From Actinomycetes bacterium (GTDB lineage: Bacteria > Actinomycetota > Acidimicrobiia > Spongiisociales > UBA5794), in contig JAMBLH010000321.1 of NCBI GenBank assembly GCA_023336875.1, positions 1 through 10,959 of the forward strand: 10,959 nt of DNA, given 5' to 3'. The notes beneath the pieces are model-generated. The model did not search any database. It was given only the letters and a program-made list of their open reading frames with translations, and was not told the DNA's origin. Within the stretch, counting starts at the first letter, position 1. Each line of letters begins with the position of its first letter. Positions 6,630 to 10,959 of the stretch are shown in pieces. A program made the translations under genes and the position numbers.

Positions 6630-7271
6630 ATGCCTCGCCGCAATCGAGTTGATCCGTTCGCTGATCTTCACGCTGTCTCCTCACGCGGGCTCTTCACTGG
6701 GAACCGCGGCTGTCTGGTCGATGACACAGGAGCACTGGTTCGACATCACAGCGGGACGCTCTGGATCACGTGCCGGACCGAGTACAGGGATTGGAAGCAT
6801 CCACTCGAGGCGCCAAGAACCTGGACGCCACTCTTCTTCCTCGACGATGCAGTGGCACTGGCAGCGGGTCATCGGCCCTGCGGCCTGTGCCGACGTTCGG
6901 ACTATCTCGCATTCCAGTCCGCCGTCACTTCCGCAGCAGGCGCTGGCCACAGAGTGCTGGCGCCGGCACTCAACCGAATGATCGCTGCGGAACGCCACAG
7001 CCCAGGGAGTGGACTCCTTCGTGCCAAGGACAGGATTCTCTGGACCAGTTCCATTGACTCGATACCAGCCGGAACGGTTGTTCTCGATCCGGAGGACGGG
7101 CAACCCATCCTCGTCACAAGAAACCACGTCCAAGCCTTCACCTTCGATGGGTGGGCAACGCAGATCAAGCGGCCCGCCGGAGTCAATGTCGAGGTTCTGA
7201 CCCCGCCAACATCAGTTGCAGCACTCATCAACGGATTCTCGCCTCACCTTCATTGGACCGCCGCCGATTAA
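6630..7271 (+). CDS. Conserved protein of unknown function with Ada-like RPCxxC motif
   Basis: This is a 213-residue protein that starts MPRRNRVDPFADLHAV, followed by GNRGCL (24-29), WITC (45-48) and FFLDDAVALAAGHRPCGLCR (69-88). This layout matches an uncharacterised family that begins MPRxNRVTPFG and contains a GNRGCLxD segment. The last motif resembles the Ada N-terminal metal-binding domain (FFxxxxEAxxAGFRPCKRC). Cys48, Cys84 and Cys87, possibly with Cys28, could bind a metal. This is inferred by motif only; no DNA-binding or methyl-transfer domain is visible. The ATG at 6630 gives the family-like N-terminus; the frame is open back to 6513 but that stretch looks non-coding. The ribosome site is weak, and GTG at 6618 or 6621 are alternatives. 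The stop TAA lies within the stop of the convergent kinase-like gene. Confidence 0.8.
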   Translation: MPRRNRVDPFADLHAVSSRGLFTGNRGCLVDDTGALVRHHSGTLWITCRTEYRDWKHPLEAPRTWTPLFFLDDAVALAAGHRPCGLCRRSDYLAFQSAVTSAAGAGHRVLAPALNRMIAAERHSPGSGLLRAKDRILWTSSIDSIPAGTVVLDPEDGQPILVTRNHVQAFTFDGWATQIKRPAGVNVEVLTPPTSVAALINGFSPHLHWTAAD

Positions 7272-8371
7272 CGGAGCGATTCCTGCCCGAATCTCTGCTC
7301 GTACGCTGCCAGGAATCGGTTCCATCGCGCATGGGCATAGGGGATGAATCGAATCTTTTGGATGGGCTTGACCGCAAGAGGGATCGCCGCCATTGCGTAC
7401 ATGTAGTCCGAGAGCATGATCATGTCCTGCGTCTCACGCACCAGCCGATCGAGTTCGATCTGACGATTCTCACCGACGAGAGGGCCACAGTCGAGGTAGT
7501 GGCCAACCAACATCTCGATGTCTTCCTGCCCATATCTTGGGTCTGCGATCGAGAAGTACGGCGCGTCGGATAGACCATGCTCCATCACGGTCTCGGCGAA
7601 CAGGTTCGAGAAATCAAAAGCTGGGTGGTTGAGGCAGGAGAACTCGAAGTCGAGCAACTTGATGCTCCCATCGGGGAGCATCATCACATTGCCGTGATAG
7701 GTGTCGTTGTGACAGAACCTCAGAGGGCTGGTCGGTAAGCACCGCTGCACCATCTGTGCAGTCTCTGGCGTGAGAATTGCTTTCAGATCGTCACACATCG
7801 TCTGTTCGTCCGGCGGAAAGAAGTGGCGTTGATCCTCGAGGACAAAGCGAGCAAGGGGACTCCACTTGTAGTGGAGGAGTTCAAAGAAGGTCTCGTCGGG
7901 TAGTACATCAGGGTCTATTTGGTGGAATCGGTACAGCTGGGATGCGATCCCTTTCAAAACATGCGAACTCTCGAGATCCTTCGGTGTCAGCGTGCGACCG
8001 TCGTAGTACTCCTCGATCCTGCATGTCTCGTCGTAATGCAGGCAACGTGCTGCAATTTGGTTCTCTCCAAGAAGCAGGAAGACCTCTCGTTCGGTGGCGA
8101 ATTCAAGGATGGCATTCTCCTTGCCCTCGAGACGGCGATACAGCACCGCTGCCGGCTCCACCTGCCGCAGACACCTTATGGCCATGGTGAACGACGAGAA
8201 ACCCTTGGGTTTATCCCATTCAAAGTTTTCGTTGGACAGCGATCGCCATTGCGGGAATACGGCCCGACAGCGATCCAGTACGTCTTGTATCAGTGAAATC
8301 TCAGACACATCACCCACGATAGAGGCAAAGGGCAGCCGGATTCCCACCGGCTCACATGTGACATCATTCAT
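7268..8371 (-). CDS. Choline/ethanolamine kinase-like phosphotransferase (APH/CHK fold)
   Basis: This 367-residue soluble protein has no signal peptide. A kinase N-lobe includes VLYRRLEGKENAILEFATER (76-95), where choline kinases also use Arg rather than Lys in VLxRxYG. It continues with LLGENQIAARCLHYDE and IEEYYDGRTLTPKDL, like the FIEGRTLT segment of ethanolamine kinases. The catalytic loop is FCHNDTYHGNV (219-229), with Asp223 as likely catalytic base. It is followed by DFEFSCLNHPAFDFSNLFAE (241-260), strongly resembling the DFEY...FDIANHFxE element of choline/ethanolamine kinases. The end (PYAHARWNRF) also fits them. The likely reaction is ATP-dependent phosphorylation of an amino alcohol or a similar small molecule; the substrate is not proven. 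ATG 8371 has no clear ribosome site; GTG 8347 is an alternative. It is divergent from the MFS gene with almost no spacer. Confidence 0.85.
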   Translation of the reverse strand: MNDVTCEPVGIRLPFASIVGDVSEISLIQDVLDRCRAVFPQWRSLSNENFEWDKPKGFSSFTMAIRCLRQVEPAAVLYRRLEGKENAILEFATEREVFLLLGENQIAARCLHYDETCRIEEYYDGRTLTPKDLESSHVLKGIASQLYRFHQIDPDVLPDETFFELLHYKWSPLARFVLEDQRHFFPPDEQTMCDDLKAILTPETAQMVQRCLPTSPLRFCHNDTYHGNVMMLPDGSIKLLDFEFSCLNHPAFDFSNLFAETVMEHGLSDAPYFSIADPRYGQEDIEMLVGHYLDCGPLVGENRQIELDRLVRETQDMIMLSDYMYAMAAIPLAVKPIQKIRFIPYAHARWNRFLAAYEQRFGQESLR

Positions 8372-8396
8372 TCACGACGAAGAGAATGACCACTTT

Positions 8397-9602
8397 TTGA
8401 CCGACACTGACCCCCGCATCAACACAGACCCCGTACCGGCCGACGAGTTCCAGACAGCCAACGTCGTAACAATCGCCGGCGCCCATGCTGTTCACGACAC
8501 CTACACCGCCTTCCTCCCTCCGCTTCTCCCACACTTCGTTGCGGGTTTCTCTCTCACGAACACCGCGGCGGGGACGCTCGCAGCTTTCCTTCAGTTCCCT
8601 TCCCTGCTTCAGCCGTTCATCGGACATCTCGCGGACCGAACCACGCTTCGATGGATCGTCATCCTCGGTCCGGGAGTCACTGGCACGGCAATGAGCTTCC
8701 TCGGATGGGCTCCCACATACGTAGCGCTGGCCATGATGCTCCTCGTCGCCGGTTTCAGCGTCGCTTCCTTCCATGCAACGGCGCCGGTCGCTGTCGGGTA
8801 CTTGTCGGGGAGCCGTCTCGGCCGAGGAATGGGAATCTGGATGGTCGGGGGAGAGACTGGTCGAACACTCGGCCCGCTGGTGGTTGTGAGTGCCCTGGCC
8901 GTGATGTCATTGAAATCGATGGCATTCCTCTCACTCGCCGCGATTGCAACGTCAGCGTTTCTCTTCTTCCGGCTGCGCGATGTTCCGCTGCGAACCCGCG
9001 GCGACGGCGACCAAGTGCCCTGGCGGACGGCGGTACGTGCAATGCGCGGCGTCATGCTGCTGCTGGGGGCACTCGTAGCCCTTCGGAGCCTCATGGTGAT
9101 GGCCACAACCGTATTCCTCCCCCTCTATCTCACTGACCAGGGCGCCAGCCTCTGGTTGGCGGGCGCAGCACTTTCGATCGTTGAAGCTGCTGGAATCGCG
9201 GGAGCTTTCGCTGGAGGATGGATTAGCGACCATGTCGGAAGACGGGCAGTGATGATCTTTGGGCAAATCGTTGCTCCCTTGGCCCTCATAGCGTTCCTCG
9301 CAGCCGACGGCTGGGTACAAGTTGCGATTCTTCCGATCATCGGGTTCTCTCTGCTCGCCGTACCACCGGTGCTGATGGCGTTCGTCCAGGAGCAGTTCCC
9401 ACAAACAAGGGCACTCGCCAACGGTCTCTTCCTCTCAATGAACTTCGCCATTCGCTCGGTCGCGGCAATCGTCTATGGGGCCTTCGGCGATGCGTTCGGT
9501 CTAACGACAACGATGTATGTTGCAGCGGCAGCGATGGTCCTGGGACTCCCCCTGATCTGGATGATCTCACCGTCGACGCCGCATCGAGTTCCCACGACGT
9601 AG
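8397..9602 (+). CDS. MFS transporter, fosmidomycin-resistance (Fsr)-like
   Basis: This 401-residue protein has about twelve hydrophobic helices in two halves. Helix 1 reads VVTIAGAHAVHDTYTAFLPPLLP. An MFS motif A-type loop GHLADRTTLRW (about 76-86) and its second-half copy GGWISDHVGRR (about 273-283) are present. The segment SFHATAPVAVGYLSGSRLGR (about 124-143), followed by GIWMVGGETGRTLGP, closely parallels the Fsr branch (VFHPEASRVA...FQVGGNxGxALGP). It probably exports a small molecule by proton antiport; the substrate is unknown. The start is uncertain. TTG 8397 leaves a short non-coding gap to the divergent gene. GTG 8358 would overlap that gene's start by 14 nt. Neither has a good Shine-Dalgarno. 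The open frame runs back to 8094 but that part lies antisense to the kinase-like gene. Confidence 0.85.
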   Translation: MTDTDPRINTDPVPADEFQTANVVTIAGAHAVHDTYTAFLPPLLPHFVAGFSLTNTAAGTLAAFLQFPSLLQPFIGHLADRTTLRWIVILGPGVTGTAMSFLGWAPTYVALAMMLLVAGFSVASFHATAPVAVGYLSGSRLGRGMGIWMVGGETGRTLGPLVVVSALAVMSLKSMAFLSLAAIATSAFLFFRLRDVPLRTRGDGDQVPWRTAVRAMRGVMLLLGALVALRSLMVMATTVFLPLYLTDQGASLWLAGAALSIVEAAGIAGAFAGGWISDHVGRRAVMIFGQIVAPLALIAFLAADGWVQVAILPIIGFSLLAVPPVLMAFVQEQFPQTRALANGLFLSMNFAIRSVAAIVYGAFGDAFGLTTTMYVAAAAMVLGLPLIWMISPSTPHRVPTT

Positions 9603-9605
9603 TCC

Positions 9606-9636
9606 GATCTCGTGGATGAAACCATCTCCGAGGATC
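9606..9636. terminator. Hairpin between convergent genes, possible bidirectional terminator
   Basis: An imperfect stem-loop starts 4 nt after the MFS stop and reaches the stop of the convergent ABC ATPase gene. The arms are GATCTCGTGGATG (9606-9618) and CCATCTCCGAGGATC (9622-9636). They form about 12 pairs with one bulged G, one T/C mismatch and one G-T wobble, closed by a loop of about four bases. There is no T tract on either side, so termination efficiency is uncertain. Confidence 0.4.
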
Positions 9637-10424
9637 TACGTCCTGCCACCCGTAACGAGGACGAGTGGGCAGTCCCGCGTCGGGTGGTCCACAACCGTCA
9701 TCGGCTGGCCATACACGTCGCTGAGAAGTTCCGCAGTGAGGACTTCTGCGGCGAGCCCCTCTGCCCTGATGGACCCTTCTTCCATCAAAACGATCCTGTC
9801 CGCGTGATACGCAGCGGCATTCAGATCGTGGAGGACCGCAATGACGCAAGCATCATCGGCAGCGAGTTGCCGCATCTCGGCCAATACCCGCTCCTGATGA
9901 GCGACGTCGAGGGCGGTAGTCGGTTCATCGAGGAGCACGAGCGGTGCGGCCTGGGCGAACACGCGGGCCATGATGACCCGAGTTTGTTCCCCTCCGCTCA
10001 GAGTGGAGAAAGTCCTGCTCGCTAGTTGCACGGTGTCCGTGCGCTCCATTGCCGAGCGGATGGCAGAGCGGTCCAGGTCGAGTGACGCATCTTCGTCGGT
10101 TCGATGCGGATAACGGCCCATTTCCACAACCGCAAGCGCAGTGAACGGAATGTCAGTGGCGCCACCCTGACGCATCACGGATCGAACCTTCGCAAGTTCG
10201 AGAGGGACAGTGCCACTTGTGTCGATCCCACCGACACTGAGAGTTCCCTCATCTGGCAATAGGTCACCAGAAATGAGTCGGAGAAGCGTCGTCTTCCCTG
10301 CACCATTCGGACCCAAAATGGCGATCACTTCGCCAGGGCAACCCGTGAGGTCGACACCATCGACCAGCGCGTGGCCACCCACTCGAAATGTGACGTTCTC
10401 GGCAGTGAGAATCGGATCAGGCAT
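9636..10424 (-). CDS. hmuV: Heme (hemin) ABC importer ATP-binding protein, HmuV-like
   Basis: This 262-residue cytoplasmic ABC ATPase has Walker A GPNGAGKT (38-45), Q-loop Gln86 in VMRQGG, signature LSGGE (142-146), Walker B LVLLDEP (162-168), D-loop ALD and switch His199 in VLHDLNAAAYHADR. The segment after the signature (TRVIMARVFAQ...LDVAHQERVL) and the end (EVLTAELLSDVYGQPMTVVDHP) follow HmuV rather than generic FepC proteins. It should power uptake of heme or a related iron compound through the permease encoded just upstream. ATG 10424 has AAGGA 8 nt upstream, and the gene overlaps the permease stop by 8 nt, indicating an operon with translational coupling. The frame extends to an upstream start at 10472, but that lies inside the permease gene. 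A B12 or siderophore substrate cannot be excluded. Confidence 0.9.
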   Translation of the reverse strand: MPDPILTAENVTFRVGGHALVDGVDLTGCPGEVIAILGPNGAGKTTLLRLISGDLLPDEGTLSVGGIDTSGTVPLELAKVRSVMRQGGATDIPFTALAVVEMGRYPHRTDEDASLDLDRSAIRSAMERTDTVQLASRTFSTLSGGEQTRVIMARVFAQAAPLVLLDEPTTALDVAHQERVLAEMRQLAADDACVIAVLHDLNAAAYHADRIVLMEEGSIRAEGLAAEVLTAELLSDVYGQPMTVVDHPTRDCPLVLVTGGRT

Positions 10425-10959
10425 CTTGTTTGTCCTTGCGTGATAGCAGCCAAAGGAAGACAGGACCACCAACCACCGCTGTGATCAGGCCAACGGGGAT
10501 CTCGACTGGCGATAAGACGGTACGGGCGACGAGATCGGCAAGAACCACAAAGACTCCGCCGCCGATCATCGAGGCTACGAGAAGATGCCGATGACTGGGA
10601 CCCACAATGGGTCGCATCAGGAAAGGGATGAGCAATCCAACGAAAGCAACGACTCCCGCGACCCCAACCGTCACTCCCACTGCAGCGCCACATCCGATGA
10701 GAGCGACAGTCATTACCAGTTCGGTGTCAACGCCCAGGTGACGCGCTTCGCTCTCGCCGAGAGCAAATAGGTCGAGGTTGCGGGCGACTGTGAGTAGTCC
10801 GATGATCGTGATCACAAGGAACACGGCTGCAGTGCCGAAGGAGCGCCAGGTTGCACCGGAGAGGCTTCCAAGAAGCCAGAATTCAATTGGTGGCACCACG
10901 GATCGATCAGCTCCAAACACGACGAATCCAACGAAGGCGCTCAGCATCGCCCCGAGTGC
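10417..10959 (-). CDS. hmuU: FecCD/BtuC-type ABC importer permease, HmuU-like (C-terminal part; 5' end outside window)
   Basis: The frame is open to the window edge and gives the last 180 residues of a permease that normally has about 330-350. It starts inside the conserved ALGAMLSAFVGF helix. Further family marks are LGESEARHLGVD, the coupling/transmembrane segment VAGVVAFVGLLIPFLMRPIV (where the usual GLxxPHxxR reads GLLIPFLMR), GPSHRHLL, and the terminal VEIPVGLITAVVGGPVFLWLL. As in HmuU/BtuC, it would form the membrane dimer of a heme, siderophore or cobalamin importer. It overlaps the ATPase gene by 8 nt. A periplasmic or lipoprotein binding protein is expected further upstream, outside the window. 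An ATG at 10947 is internal, not the start. Confidence 0.9.
   Translation of the reverse strand, partial: ALGAMLSAFVGFVVFGADRSVVPPIEFWLLGSLSGATWRSFGTAAVFLVITIIGLLTVARNLDLFALGESEARHLGVDTELVMTVALIGCGAAVGVTVGVAGVVAFVGLLIPFLMRPIVGPSHRHLLVASMIGGGVFVVLADLVARTVLSPVEIPVGLITAVVGGPVFLWLLSRKDKQDA

Noticed and set aside
8280..8345. GATAGA-type -10 box for the MFS gene inside the kinase-like gene
   Set aside because: No -35 element at a proper distance was found, and such hexamers are expected by chance.
8094..8396. N-terminal extension of the MFS protein back to 8094
   Set aside because: The extra residues lack any membrane or domain character and run antisense to conserved coding sequence of the choline-kinase-like gene.

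Overview
The window (about 58% G+C) looks like a gene-dense stretch of an actinobacterial chromosome, possibly Acidimicrobiia-like. This placement is inferred from moderately high G+C, GTG/TTG starts, a flippase-type membrane protein with a kinase-like middle domain, and a HmuUV heme importer. The sequence alone does not prove the phylum. No CRISPR array, rRNA, complete tRNA, insertion sequence or phage structural gene was seen. About ten genes fill nearly all of the window.

Layout. Positions 2-424 (+) are the C-terminal part of a TetR-type regulator cut by the window edge. It converges on a minus-strand pair: a large flippase-like membrane protein carrying a degenerate kinase fold (1260-3623), followed with a GTGA overlap by a YihY/BrkB-family membrane protein (415-1263). 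A control region of about 277 bp (3624-3900) separates this pair from a divergent plus-strand gene (3901-6117). That gene encodes an unusual fusion of a four-helix YvlD/holin-IV-like membrane domain to an ABC1/AarF/UbiB kinase domain with C-terminal membrane helices. Next come a small acidic hypothetical protein (6127-6501, -), a protein with an Ada-like RPCxxC motif (6630-7271, +), a choline/ethanolamine-kinase-like phosphotransferase (7268-8371, -), a divergent fosmidomycin-resistance-like MFS transporter (8397-9602, +), and the ATPase and partial permease of a heme-type ABC importer (9636-10424 and 10417-10959, both -).

How the genes may work together. The most interesting part is the head-to-head module at 415-6117. 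It joins a pseudokinase-flippase and a BrkB protein on one side to a membrane-anchored ABC1 kinase on the other, around a shared control region with several dyads. Flippase/LPG-synthase membrane domains and ABC1 proteins are linked to lipid or isoprenoid-lipid handling, and a choline/ethanolamine-kinase-like enzyme lies nearby. A role in envelope-lipid homeostasis is therefore a reasonable hypothesis, but no substrate can be read from the sequence. The heme importer pair at the right end is a conventional iron/heme acquisition operon that continues beyond the window.

The genes are packed very tightly. Two convergent pairs overlap at their stop codons (10 nt and 4 nt) and a third is separated by only 9 nt. 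The fourth convergent junction holds a hairpin that may act as a two-way terminator.
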